From positions 1 to 53,726 of the IMG/VR virus record IMGVR_UViG_3300025645_000097: DNA of 53,726 nucleotides; one strand, 5' to 3'. This DNA comes from a virus. Under the pieces are notes generated by a model. It was not told where the DNA came from. It saw only the letters and a program-made list of their open reading frames with translations, and made no database searches. Position numbers and translations under genes: made by a program. This document shows, piece after piece, positions 5,694 through 13,109 of this stretch (positions are counted from its first letter, which is position 1; each line of letters opens with the position of its first letter).

Positions 5694-5989
5694 GCGACGT
5701 TGAAGAACTCCTGGGCGATGCGCCCGGCCAGGGCCACAACTCCGGGGACGCCACCTACCGCGTGACGGCGGACGAACTGCGCCAGTTCATCGAGCGGTTC
5801 GAGCGCCTGGAGGTCGAGAAGAAAGACATCGCGGAGCAGCAGAAAGAGGTCAAGGCCGAGGCCAAGGCGCGCGGCTACGATGTCAAGGTGATGATGAAGA
5901 TCATCGCGGAGCGCAAGCGCAACCCGGACGACATCTCCGAGGAGGAGGCCGTCCTGGAAATGTACCGCGAAGCGTTGGGGATGGGATGA
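5690..5989 (+). CDS. gapR: GapR-like (DUF2312) DNA-binding protein
   Basis: A 99-residue protein with the DUF2312/GapR signature: GHNSG at residues 15-19, then a long coiled-coil segment (ADELRQFIERFERLEVEKKD), KAEAKARGYDVKV and a conserved end DISEEEAVLEMYREALG. GapR in Caulobacter binds overtwisted, AT-rich DNA and helps topoisomerases at replication and transcription sites; it is widespread in alphaproteobacteria. A phage copy may protect or organise replicating phage DNA. Residues 3-11 add VEELLGDAP, the LLG-AP peptide also seen in the small terminase and primase. Length fits the family. Family call secure. Confidence 0.9.
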   Translation: MSDVEELLGDAPGQGHNSGDATYRVTADELRQFIERFERLEVEKKDIAEQQKEVKAEAKARGYDVKVMMKIIAERKRNPDDISEEEAVLEMYREALGMG

Positions 5990-6096
5990 ACCCGATCGCC
6001 TTTTTCACGCTCTACCAAGCGATCTGGATGGGGGCCTTCCTGGCTCCCATCACCACCCAATCCGCCACCGCGCGCCGCGCGCTGTACGGCAAATAG
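5986..6096 (+). CDS. Mini membrane protein, 36 residues
   Basis: A short ORF, MNPIAFFTLYQAIWMGAFLA and on to LYGK, starting with an ATG that overlaps the GapR stop (ATGA). Residues 4-22 could be one membrane span. It is shorter than usual prediction cut-offs, but the overlap and the filled space before the next SD support it. Confidence 0.5.
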   Translation: MNPIAFFTLYQAIWMGAFLAPITTQSATARRALYGK

Positions 6097-6112
6097 CACA
6101 AGAGGGAATCCA

Positions 6113-6397
6113 ATGCTCACCATCGAGATCAAATTGAACGGCAAACTCATCGCCGGATCGAAAATCGTCAACGTCAGCAAATTGGCGGACATCTCAGACT
6201 ACAAGGTCGAGGCCGTGGAGCGCGCCTCTCCGTCCCTCGGGTTCGTCAAGGATTTTTGCACCGAGTTCCCGATCGAAGGGCACACCCGGCGCAACTCGGC
6301 TTGGTCCCTCGTAGAGAAGGTGGCCCGGGAGGCCGCGCTGCGCCGGACCAGCGGACAGTATGACCACGAACCGCGCGCAGACCAGGAGACGTTCTAA
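6113..6397 (+). CDS. Hypothetical protein, 94 residues
   Basis: The ATG has an AGAGGGA SD. The N-terminal part is beta-like (TIEIKLNGKLIAGSKIVNVS), the C-terminal half helical. No recognised motif. The terminal TAA shares its last A with the next ATG, so translation is coupled. Confidence 0.65.
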   Translation: MLTIEIKLNGKLIAGSKIVNVSKLADISDYKVEAVERASPSLGFVKDFCTEFPIEGHTRRNSAWSLVEKVAREAALRRTSGQYDHEPRADQETF

Positions 6398-6735
6398 TGA
6401 TCTCAGTCCGGGAGGAGGCAAAAGCGTTTCGAATATGGCGGGAGGGCCAGTCGGTCGGCTGGGACTGCTCGGTCAAAGACCTGGCCGAGGCCACGGGGAT
6501 GTGGCCGGGAGAGGTGAGCCGGATCGTTCGGGAGCGCGGCTGGACCGTCACCGAGGAGAAAGACAGCCGGACGCCCCGCGTCCCGGAACTCGTCCACTAC
6601 TTCTCGCTGCGCAAGAGCGCCCAGGATCGCGGCAAGGTCTGCGACACCCGCGCCGTCGTCCGCGACCCCTACAAAGCCCTGCTGAATATCATTGAGGAGA
6701 CCGAATCCGATGAACACGAAATCTTTACCTTCTGA
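6397..6735 (+). CDS. HTH DNA-binding protein, 112 residues
   Basis: Residues 25-50 (CSVKDLAEATGMWPGEVSRI, then VRERGWTV) form a good helix-turn-helix with wing. The SD is CAGGAG. The C-terminal end is acidic (EETESDEHEIFTF). Probably a small transcription regulator of the rightward accessory genes. Confidence 0.65.
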   Translation: MISVREEAKAFRIWREGQSVGWDCSVKDLAEATGMWPGEVSRIVRERGWTVTEEKDSRTPRVPELVHYFSLRKSAQDRGKVCDTRAVVRDPYKALLNIIEETESDEHEIFTF

Positions 6736-6994
6736 CGACCTCAACGACGAAACCGCCTGGCCCTTCGAGGCCGGAGCGGACGAGATCGTGATCCGGGTGA
6801 GCCGCTACGAGGCCGATCTGAAAACTCCGGCGGCCTTCCAGGCCATCGTCCGGGGCCAGGACCGCACGAAAGAATGGGGCGTAGGTGTCCGGGCCAACTC
6901 GGTCGCAGCGATCACCGCCGCCATCGAGTCCTTTATGCGGCCCAAGATCGAGCCGGAGGAAGTCGAAATTGATGTGGAGGACCTGTTGTCGTGA
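6710..6994 (+). CDS. Hypothetical protein with DLLS tail
   Basis: A 94-residue protein of unknown function starting at ATG 6710 (SD GAGGAG), overlapping the previous gene by 26 bases. It is acidic and ends IDVEDLLS, the C-terminal peptide shared by the methyltransferase, primase and other phage proteins in this window. Central beta strands (EIVIRVSRYEADLKTPAAF) and a helical segment precede the tail. Confidence 0.65.
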   Translation: MNTKSLPSDDLNDETAWPFEAGADEIVIRVSRYEADLKTPAAFQAIVRGQDRTKEWGVGVRANSVAAITAAIESFMRPKIEPEEVEIDVEDLLS

Positions 6995-7209
6995 ACAAAG
7001 GAGTCAGAGACGTTGTGAAGCATTTCGAGAAGGCCGGGCTGGAGGTAGAGATCGTGACGAAGAAGAAGCACCATTTCATCTACTTTGAAGGCGTGCCGGT
7101 CTACAAGGTCTCTATAAGCGGCAGGCTGCCCTCCTGGGCGGTAAGAGACCGCGCGGCGATCATCCGCAGTTTGGTCGAGGACAGGGAAAGTCGAACGCTC
7201 CTGCGCTAA
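6991..7209 (+). CDS. Small basic protein, HicA-like fold possible
   Basis: A 72-residue protein starting at GTG overlapping the upstream TGA. The pattern VVKHFEKAGLEVEIVTKKKH followed by HFIYFEG and PVYKVSISGRLP resembles the small dsRBD-like fold of HicA/YcfA toxins (helix, strand with basic residues, His in a strand). HicA partners normally lie next to it; the 94-residue acidic neighbour upstream is not a clear HicB. The toxin reading is weak. Confidence 0.5.
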   Translation: MNKGVRDVVKHFEKAGLEVEIVTKKKHHFIYFEGVPVYKVSISGRLPSWAVRDRAAIIRSLVEDRESRTLLR

Positions 7210-7211
7210 GT

Positions 7212-7251
7212 TTCACCTTTTATTGTACTATTCCCTTTTCAGGTGTATCCT
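7212..7251 (+). promoter_or_regulatory. Rightward promoter with two operator-like sites
   Basis: -35 TTGTAC (7223-7228), a 17-base spacer and -10 TATCCT (7246-7251) precede the metallophosphoesterase gene. TTCACCTTTTATTGTAC (7212-7228) overlaps the -35, and TTCCCTTTTCAGGTGTA (7231-7247) covers spacer and -10. Both are variants of the 17-bp element, each with one good half. Binding here would block RNA polymerase. Confidence 0.7.
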
Positions 7252-7285
7252 GACTCCGAGGAGCGCCTTTTATTCGGAGAGCGAC

Positions 7286-8557
7286 ATGAGCGAAAACCAG
7301 GTCAAGCCGGTGTTGTCGGAATTTGAGCAACACTGCATCGAGGCGTATGAGGCATACGTCTCTTTTGGAAACGACCAGGCAAAAGCCGCCTCCGCTTTAG
7401 GAGTGCCCCGCCATACCTTCACGAACCGCCTGCTCAAATACTTCCTGCGGGACCTCGGCCAGACCACCCCGGGCGGCGTACTCCCCGGGCATGAGATCGC
7501 CAGCCGAACCCAGCAGTTCGACAAAGACGGCAACCTGATTACCCAGAGCATTAAGACGGCGCGGGCCAAGTCCGACGAGGTTTTCGAGGCCCTGGCGGGC
7601 CACCGGGTCAAAGGCGAATCTGCCTTGATCGACGCCGACGGCAACGTCCTCCAAAAATGGGTCAAGACGGTAGAGGGCGAACGCTCCGACGAGATCATCA
7701 CCCAGGCCGCCAAGCGCGCCGCCGAGACCTACGCCGGACCCGCCGCCCCGATCTCGATGGACCCCTACGCCCAGCAGAACCTCGACCCCAAGCTGCTCAA
7801 CCTCCACCTCCTCCCGGACCTCCACATCGGCCTCCACTCCTCCGCGTTGAACGCCCAGATGGATTGGAACCTGGAGCGCGCCATCACCACCTACAAGTCG
7901 CTGTTCCGGCTCCTGGTCGAGCGGTCCCCCGCCGCCAAGACCGGCGTGATCCTCGGGGGCGGCGATCTCTTGCACGCGGACGACCCGATGCAGGCCACGC
8001 GCGGCTCGGGCAACCGGCTCGATGTCGGGGAGCCATACGACCTTGTGTTGGCCGAGGCCGAGAACCTGCTGGTCTACCACGTCGAACTGGCCCTCCAGAA
8101 GTACGAGAACGTCGTCGTCCGAATCCTCAAGGGCAACCATGACCCGGACAGCGCGGTTGCGATCGCACACTACCTGGCCGCCTGGTTCCGCAACGAGGAG
8201 CGCGTCTCGATCGACCTGGACCCCTCGCTGTTCTGGTACTACGAGCACGGCGTCACGATGCTCGGCGCGACCCACGGGCACGAGACCAAGATCAAGCAGA
8301 TGCCCGGCGTTATGGCCGCAGACCGTGCGCAGATGTGGGGCCGCACCAAGGTCCGCTACGCCCACGGGTTCCACATCCACCACAACAGCGCAGGCGGCGG
8401 CGAGGAGGGCGGAGCATCCTGGGAGACCCACGAGGCCCCCACACCGCGCGATGAGTGGCACCAGGGCAACCCCTTCCGCTCCCGCCGCTCTCTACCCCTC
8501 ATCACCTACCACCACGACCACGGCGAGGTGGGCCGGACCCGAGAGAACCTGATCTGA
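7286..8557 (+). CDS. HTH-metallophosphoesterase fusion protein
   Basis: A 423-residue protein with two parts. Residues 20-60 form a Fis/HTH-like DNA-binding region (DQAKAASALGVPRHTFTNRL). Residues 170-400 hold the calcineurin-like phosphoesterase motifs in order: PDLHIG (D-x-H), GVILGGGDLLHADD (GGD), LKGNHD (GNHD), ATHGHE and HGFHIHH. This set is found in Mre11/SbcD-type nucleases and related enzymes using two metal ions. An SD GGAGAG precedes ATG 7286; upstream codons of the frame overlap the promoter and were excluded. A DNA-binding domain joined to a phosphoesterase suggests a nuclease or DNA-end-processing role. The substrate is not deducible. Confidence 0.8.
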   Translation: MSENQVKPVLSEFEQHCIEAYEAYVSFGNDQAKAASALGVPRHTFTNRLLKYFLRDLGQTTPGGVLPGHEIASRTQQFDKDGNLITQSIKTARAKSDEVFEALAGHRVKGESALIDADGNVLQKWVKTVEGERSDEIITQAAKRAAETYAGPAAPISMDPYAQQNLDPKLLNLHLLPDLHIGLHSSALNAQMDWNLERAITTYKSLFRLLVERSPAAKTGVILGGGDLLHADDPMQATRGSGNRLDVGEPYDLVLAEAENLLVYHVELALQKYENVVVRILKGNHDPDSAVAIAHYLAAWFRNEERVSIDLDPSLFWYYEHGVTMLGATHGHETKIKQMPGVMAADRAQMWGRTKVRYAHGFHIHHNSAGGGEEGGASWETHEAPTPRDEWHQGNPFRSRRSLPLITYHHDHGEVGRTRENLI

Positions 8558-8587
8558 CGATCGGCCCGTATCTCTTTTTGCCTGAAA

Positions 8588-8623
8588 TTCCTTTTTTAGT
8601 TGAAATTATATCTTTCATGTGAA
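8588..8623 (+). promoter_or_regulatory. Control region of the methyltransferase gene
   Basis: Two degenerate copies of the 17-bp element, TTCCTTTTTTAGTTGAA (8588-8604) and TATATCTTTCATGTGAA (8607-8623), surround a -35-like TTGAAA at 8600-8605. No good -10 at the right distance is visible. The 98-base gap before the methyltransferase is AT-rich compared with the genes. Confidence 0.5.
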
Positions 8624-8655
8624 ACTTTACGACTCATGCACTTGAGGAGCGGGAC

Positions 8656-9429
8656 ATGAAAACACAGGCAGAACTCTATTGCGGGGACGCAATAAGCGTG
8701 CTTTCTCGGATAGAAAGCGGCAGCATCGACGCGGCGGTTTTCGACCCGCCCTACCCAACAATCTCAGGCGGGTCGAACCAGGACAAGGGCGGCAAACACC
8801 AGCGCCCGAGCGGCATCCTGACCAAGAACGACGGCAAGATTTTCGGCTACAACGACATCTCGCCGGACGAGTACCTGCCGGAGGTCTACCGCGTGCTGCG
8901 GGGCAACGCCCACATGTACTTGATGACCAACGTGTTGAACTTGGCGCAGAAGGACCTTCTCGGGTCGATCGCGCGGGCCGGATTCCAGGTCCACAACATC
9001 CTGGTCTGGCGCAAGAACAATGCCACGCCGAACCGCTGGTATATGAAGGACCTGGAGTACACGATCTTCGCGCGGAAAGGCAAAGCCTTCCCGATCAACC
9101 ACGCCGGGACCCGTAGTTCCGGCGATGTGTTCCCCCACCCCCTCGATTGGGACAACGTGAGCAGCCCGAAGGCGCACCCGACCGAGAAGCCGGTGAACCT
9201 TATGGCAACCTACATCCAGAACTCCACACTGCCCGGCGATACCGTCCTCGACCCGTTCATGGGCGCAGGTTCAACCGGCGTTGCCGCCCTCCAGGAGGGC
9301 CGCCAATTCGTCGGGATCGAGATGGACCCGATGTACGCCGACATCGCGGCGGAGCGGATGGACTCCGCCCTGATCTACCCAACACCCCCGGAACTGTCCG
9401 ACGCGGACATCCTAGACCTTCTTTCCTAA
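8656..9429 (+). CDS. Beta-class DNA methyltransferase
   Basis: A 257-residue S-adenosylmethionine-dependent DNA methyltransferase. Catalytic motif IV DPPY is at residues 30-33, and the AdoMet-binding motif I DPFMGAGST near residues 200-208, followed by FVGIEMDP; the order IV...I makes it beta class, which includes N6-adenine and N4-cytosine enzymes such as CcrM. The region between holds the target-recognition part. It has a GAGGAG SD. No restriction partner is adjacent, so it is probably an orphan enzyme protecting phage DNA or regulating replication. It ends DADILDLLS, the shared acidic docking-like tail. Confidence 0.88.
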   Translation: MKTQAELYCGDAISVLSRIESGSIDAAVFDPPYPTISGGSNQDKGGKHQRPSGILTKNDGKIFGYNDISPDEYLPEVYRVLRGNAHMYLMTNVLNLAQKDLLGSIARAGFQVHNILVWRKNNATPNRWYMKDLEYTIFARKGKAFPINHAGTRSSGDVFPHPLDWDNVSSPKAHPTEKPVNLMATYIQNSTLPGDTVLDPFMGAGSTGVAALQEGRQFVGIEMDPMYADIAAERMDSALIYPTPPELSDADILDLLS

Positions 9430-9447
9430 GCCAACTGGAGCGACACA

Positions 9448-10032
9448 GTGAACACCCAAGCAGCGATCACCGCCGAGAACCTTTTGCCGGACATGGCCTG
9501 GACAGGCAGCCGCATGATAAGCATGACGCACCCGACCTCCAACGACATCATCCTAGAGGAGGTAGCAACCGGACTGTCCCGAGAGACGCGCTACGGCGGC
9601 GCTGCGACAGCGGTGCCCTGGTCCGTGGCCCAGCACTGCCTGACGGCGCTCCACTTTGCCGAGGAGGACGGAATCCAGCAGGTCGCGCACCTCGGGGCGA
9701 TCCTCATGCACGACGCGCCGGAGTACATGCTGCGGGACATCATCGCGCCGCTCAAACGGTATCTGCCGGACTACCGGGAGATCGAGGCGCGCTGGTGGCG
9801 GGAAACCGCCGCCCGGTTCGGCCTGCCCTTCGACATGCCGGAGATCGTCCACTACTACGACCGGGTGACTGCTTCCTCGGAGAAAGCCCTGTTGATTTCA
9901 CCCCTGTCCGGGGACTGGCCGGACATGCCGGACGCCCGGGCTGTCCCGGCGGCGATCCTGTCCTACACGCCGCAGCAGGCGGCGGGGCGTTTCGTCGCAG
10001 CAGCCAGGCGGCTTTTGCGCACGGGCGTCTGA
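9448..10032 (+). CDS. HD-domain phosphohydrolase (YfbR-like)
   Basis: A 194-residue HD-superfamily enzyme. Metal ligands are visible as His63 (SVAQHCLTAL), His88-Asp89 (AILMHDAPEY) and Asp97 (RDIIAPLK region), the pattern of phage YfbR-like deoxynucleotide phosphohydrolases. Such enzymes act on dNMPs or dNTPs. The start is GTG at 9448 with SD GGAG. With the MazG-like and dATP/dGTP diphosphohydrolase-like genes it is one of three nucleotide-pool enzymes in this genome. The family includes DatZ of Z-genome phages, but no PurZ is present here. Confidence 0.8.
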   Translation: MNTQAAITAENLLPDMAWTGSRMISMTHPTSNDIILEEVATGLSRETRYGGAATAVPWSVAQHCLTALHFAEEDGIQQVAHLGAILMHDAPEYMLRDIIAPLKRYLPDYREIEARWWRETAARFGLPFDMPEIVHYYDRVTASSEKALLISPLSGDWPDMPDARAVPAAILSYTPQQAAGRFVAAARRLLRTGV

Positions 10033-10094
10033 GACGTAGCGCAGCGTCCCGGTCTTTGCATACTTACTTCGCGTAAAGATTAGGCTGTTTAACA

Positions 10095-10123
10095 TTGTGA
10101 AATATAGAACGGACCGCTATGGG
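10095..10123 (+). promoter_or_regulatory. Possible rightward promoter
   Basis: TTGTGA (10095-10100), a 17-base spacer and TATGGG (10118-10123) lie in the 121-base gap before the duplicated-domain gene. The gap has no TTCACC-type site, unlike most other long gaps. Tentative. Confidence 0.4.
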
Positions 10124-10153
10124 CCCCCCGTATAGTGAGCAGGAGACAGCACT

Positions 10154-10816
10154 ATGAACTTGAGAAAAGCTACCCTCCGCCTACCCTTCGTGCGCGAAAA
10201 CGCGGATCAAACCCTTAACCTTTGGGCGGTCAAACCTACGGGAGATGACAGACTCGACAAGACGACCGGGCAGAACTACGCCGCCCTGTTCATCCACTAC
10301 ATGCGGTACTACGACGCGCCGCACATGCTGCACCACTTGGGCCAGCGGTGGGTCGAACTCGGGCCGCAGCGCGACCCCATTCAGATCGCCTTCACCGGAG
10401 AACTCAACCAAGCGATCATATGCGCCCCGACCGACTACGGCTATAGCTTCTCACCTCTGAAATGCCGTAAGGACGCGGACCCGAGAGAGGCGATGCTGTC
10501 CCTGCCGTTCGTGCGGGAGAACGCGGAGAGCCGCCTTGAGGTGTTCCTGCCGCAGAAGGCCGACACGGGGGAGGACTGCCAGATCGGTCGGAACTACGCG
10601 GCTAAGGCCGCCCGCCTGGCCCGGGAGCGGCAAGACGCGGGCGTCTTTGCCAGCTTTATGCAGTGCGACGGCGTGGCCGAGATAGCGGCGCAGAGGCCGC
10701 AGGTGATCGTCGGGTATCATCAGGTGATGGCCGAGGCCGTGATCGCCAGTGCGGCGGACGGCACCGAGCCTCAAAAGCGGATGATGAGGGTCTACCTGGA
10801 CACGGTGGCCCTCTAA
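10154..10816 (+). CDS. Protein with an internal duplication, unknown
   Basis: A 220-residue protein in which residues about 10-47 and 116-152 are diverged copies of one module: LPFVRENADQTLNLW...GQNYAALF and LPFVRENAESRLEVF...GRNYAAKA. Each starts with a conserved LPFVRENA and ends with a GxNYAA helix. No family recognised. It has an AGGAGA SD and is the last rightward gene, its TAA overlapping the stop of the convergent lysis-region gene. A small duplicated domain often indicates a bivalent binding protein. Confidence 0.75.
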   Translation: MNLRKATLRLPFVRENADQTLNLWAVKPTGDDRLDKTTGQNYAALFIHYMRYYDAPHMLHHLGQRWVELGPQRDPIQIAFTGELNQAIICAPTDYGYSFSPLKCRKDADPREAMLSLPFVRENAESRLEVFLPQKADTGEDCQIGRNYAAKAARLARERQDAGVFASFMQCDGVAEIAAQRPQVIVGYHQVMAEAVIASAADGTEPQKRMMRVYLDTVAL

Positions 10817-11493
10817 CCCCGGTGCTTGATCTGAATCAGGAGCCGGAAAGTTTCGCGTGTGACGGTCTCGTTTTCTGACGTGAACGGGCAAGAGGCGTAG
10901 ACCGTCAACACCACCACCCCCGCCGGACCGACCGGGATAAATGCCGGGACGATAATGCGGGACTCGATCGTCTCAAAGCTGGTCGTCAACTGGACGATCG
11001 GATTGTCTTTGGCGTATCTGACCGGGAACTCCCGACCGTCTGGCAGCACCAGGCGCGGCTTGAGGGCCTGGACGACGCAGCCCGCCCCGGGTTGTGTCCG
11101 ACGCCCCCGAAAGTACACCGTGCAGACCTCGCCCGCGTAGCAGCCGCCCACCGCGTCGGTGAGGCGCTGACTGTGATCGGGTGCCCATTCGACGACCTTC
11201 TGAGTCTCCCGGCGCAGCGCCTCCAGGGAATCCGCGATCTGTAGCAGCGCGGCGTGGGTCTCGGCCTGGGTGTGTTGCACATCCTCCAGGGTGCCTTCGA
11301 CGCGCGCGTGGTACTCCGGCAGCCCCGAGAGGGTGTCCGCGATCTCCGGGTCAGACAGGGCCATCACGGACGTTGTGAGCGCCACTGCGCCCCCTTTCGC
11401 CAGCCACCAGGTAGCGCCAGCCGTGACGGACACAAAGCCACCCAGGAGGGCCGCTGTGCCCTTGTGCTTGTCCAGGAAGGTGAGGATGTTCAC
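10813..11493 (-). CDS. Membrane-anchored protein at the end of the late operon
   Basis: A 226-residue protein. Residues 12-38 form an N-terminal membrane anchor (TAALLGGFVSVTAGATWWLA), followed by a helical coiled-coil-like stretch (residues 55-105) and a beta-rich C-terminal domain with three Cys. The topology, and its place after endolysin and holin, resemble an inner-membrane spanin-like or lysis accessory protein, but spanin features such as a nested lipoprotein were not found. Coupled by ATGA to the gene before it. Confidence 0.6.
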   Translation of the reverse strand: MNILTFLDKHKGTAALLGGFVSVTAGATWWLAKGGAVALTTSVMALSDPEIADTLSGLPEYHARVEGTLEDVQHTQAETHAALLQIADSLEALRRETQKVVEWAPDHSQRLTDAVGGCYAGEVCTVYFRGRRTQPGAGCVVQALKPRLVLPDGREFPVRYAKDNPIVQLTTSFETIESRIIVPAFIPVGPAGVVVLTVYASCPFTSENETVTRETFRLLIQIKHRG

Positions 11494-11900
11494 TTGCGCC
11501 GCTCCAGTATCGTGCCAACCACGATGGTCGGGATCAGCCAGGTTGCCATGTCGAAGATGTGCGGCGGCAAGTCCTGGATGACGAAAGTCGTGCCGATGTT
11601 CTCGTTAATGATCGAGACGACGTGGACCCCAGCCCACCAGAAGCCGAACGGGATCACGATGAGGTACTGCCCGATCATCATGGGCGAGAACCAGTTGGAG
11701 GAGGAGGGTTTCTGGAGGTCCGCGATCGCTTTCAGTTGAACGATGTCCCGCTCGATCTGGGCCTTCTCGATCTCGGTTTCCGCGTCCCGCAGGTCAACCA
11801 GGCGGGCCATGATCCGGTCCGCAGTATCAGCAATGCCCCCGCCCGAGAAACCCCGGGAGAGGACAGTCCAGACCAGCCCAAAAACAGTGCCGAGTCCCAT
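11490..11900 (-). CDS. Membrane protein in lysis cassette
   Basis: A 136-residue protein with a hydrophobic N-terminus (residues 1-16), a helical charged segment (DTADRIMARLVDLRDAETEI) and two hydrophobic segments near residues 75-97 and 113-131. It may be a holin partner or antiholin. The layout recalls three-span holins of gene-transfer agents, but no diagnostic motif is clear. It overlaps the genes on both sides by a few bases. Confidence 0.6.
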   Translation of the reverse strand: MGLGTVFGLVWTVLSRGFSGGGIADTADRIMARLVDLRDAETEIEKAQIERDIVQLKAIADLQKPSSSNWFSPMMIGQYLIVIPFGFWWAGVHVVSIINENIGTTFVIQDLPPHIFDMATWLIPTIVVGTILERRK

Positions 11901-12121
11901 TAGTTGATCTTTTCGTCGAGGGCCTTCTTGGCGGCGCTCCAGTAGTACCAGATGCCCGTCCCGAGGTAGAGCAGCAGACCGGCCACGAACTCGACCAGAA
12001 CCGGATCAGAGGCGAGGACGTTGACCATCGTGTCAGGCAGGAACCCGCCGGACACCATCTTGGTTGCCATGATGATGAGCGCGTATCGGGCGAAAGGGGT
12101 AAATCGTGCGATCTTGGACAT
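11900..12121 (-). CDS. Putative holin
   Basis: A 73-residue protein with two membrane segments, about residues 11-26 (ARYALIIMATKMVSGG) and 43-62 (VEFVAGLLLYLGTGIWYYWS), and a charged C-terminus (AAKKALDEKIN). Size, topology and place directly after the endolysin fit a class II holin, and the segments resemble the Pam3-gp28 family. Holins form pores that release the endolysin or depolarise the membrane. Confidence 0.7.
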   Translation of the reverse strand: MSKIARFTPFARYALIIMATKMVSGGFLPDTMVNVLASDPVLVEFVAGLLLYLGTGIWYYWSAAKKALDEKIN

Positions 12122-12122
12122 T

Positions 12123-12998
12123 CTACTCTCCGGTCTCTCTGAGGATGCGTTTGCGGCCAGTTGCGACCAGGGCGATGCCGACGACGATCAAGCCGATAGC
12201 GACGAGGGCTGCGGGGCCGGACAGCTTTTCGGTCAATCCGCCGACTGCTGCGCCGATGCCCGTGGTGGCCGAGAGGACTGCGCCCCAGGTGATGCCGTCG
12301 CTCTTGGGCGGCAGCTTCACCGGGTTCTCCTCCTCGATGTGTTCGCGGTCGAACATGTCGGCCTGCTCGTAGGCTTCCAGGGCCACGTCGATCGCGTCCA
12401 TGAACTCGTCGTAGTAGCTGGCGATGAGTTGGGCCTTGTCGGTGCCGTTCACGATCCGGCGCGCCCCGATCGGGTCGTCATCTTCGTCGTTGAAATAGTC
12501 CTCCAAGGACTTGCCGGTGAAATCGCCGTCCTGGGAGGCCCCGTTCAACATGCCCTCGATCAGGACCGCCTTGGAGACCTTTGATTGAAGAACCATGTCG
12601 GGTTTCTCGGCCAGGGGCAGGCCGAGGATTTCGCCCATTTTCAGGTAATTCTCGTACCAGGTCAGTTGGACATCGCCGCGACCGTAGTAGACATGGCCGT
12701 GCGGCCCCTGGGGCCAGCAGTACCACTTGGGGCCTTTGTGGCCGTAGTGGCGCTGGACCCAGCCCCGGGCCGCTTTGTCGGTGGTTTTGAAGCCTTCGCG
12801 GACGGGCTGCATCTTCGAGCCGGTCTCGTGGTAGTCCGTGGCGAGCGCGTAGCCCAGGTGCCGGGGATCGGCGGAGCCGCGCTCCTGCCAGACATCCAGG
12901 AGGTCGTTCATGCCGTCTACCTGCGCCTGGGTCAGTTTTCCCCAGAAAAGGCTCTTACGAACCGCTGCGAAGAACACTTTTCTGTCTAGCTGAATCAT
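12123..12998 (-). CDS. Endolysin, GH19/lysozyme-like, with C-terminal membrane segment
   Basis: A 291-residue peptidoglycan hydrolase. The catalytic region resembles glycoside hydrolase 19: a putative acid in ATDYHETG and the conserved YYGRGDVQLTWYENY. Residues 245-285 form a hydrophobic C-terminal tail (GPAALVAIGLIVVGIALVAT) ending in a basic cluster, so the enzyme may be membrane-tethered, which is uncommon for a soluble-type endolysin. The ATG at 12998 has an AGAGGTAG SD and was chosen over an in-frame ATG eight codons upstream. It is followed by the holin with one base between. Confidence 0.82.
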   Translation of the reverse strand: MIQLDRKVFFAAVRKSLFWGKLTQAQVDGMNDLLDVWQERGSADPRHLGYALATDYHETGSKMQPVREGFKTTDKAARGWVQRHYGHKGPKWYCWPQGPHGHVYYGRGDVQLTWYENYLKMGEILGLPLAEKPDMVLQSKVSKAVLIEGMLNGASQDGDFTGKSLEDYFNDEDDDPIGARRIVNGTDKAQLIASYYDEFMDAIDVALEAYEQADMFDREHIEEENPVKLPPKSDGITWGAVLSATTGIGAAVGGLTEKLSGPAALVAIGLIVVGIALVATGRKRILRETGE

Positions 12999-13015
12999 CG
13001 AGACTACCTCTAGTG

Positions 13016-13055
13016 GAATCACTTATTAGGTCAATAATAACCCAATAAGTGATTC
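13016..13055. promoter_or_regulatory. Perfect 12-bp inverted repeat before endolysin
   Basis: GAATCACTTATT (13016-13027) and AATAAGTGATTC (13044-13055) form a perfect inverted repeat with a 16-base loop. It lies between the end of the fibre gene and the endolysin SD. No T-run follows, so it may be an RNA hairpin controlling lysis gene expression or an operator instead of a simple terminator. Confidence 0.7.
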
Positions 13056-13109
13056 ACAGCCAGAGAAGGTCTATAGGCCGGGTAGCACGATGATTTCGCC
13101 CCGGGTCGG

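Noticed and set aside
6710-7209. HicAB toxin-antitoxin pair
   Set aside because: The second gene only loosely resembles HicA and the first has no HicB fold signature; it instead carries the DLLS tail.
8656-9429. Restriction-modification system
   Set aside because: The methyltransferase stands alone; neighbours are an HD hydrolase and a metallophosphoesterase, not a recognisable restriction endonuclease.
1403-10032. Z-genome (2-aminoadenine) phage
   Set aside because: HD and MazG-like enzymes and a PolA polymerase are present but no PurZ-like adenylosuccinate synthetase.
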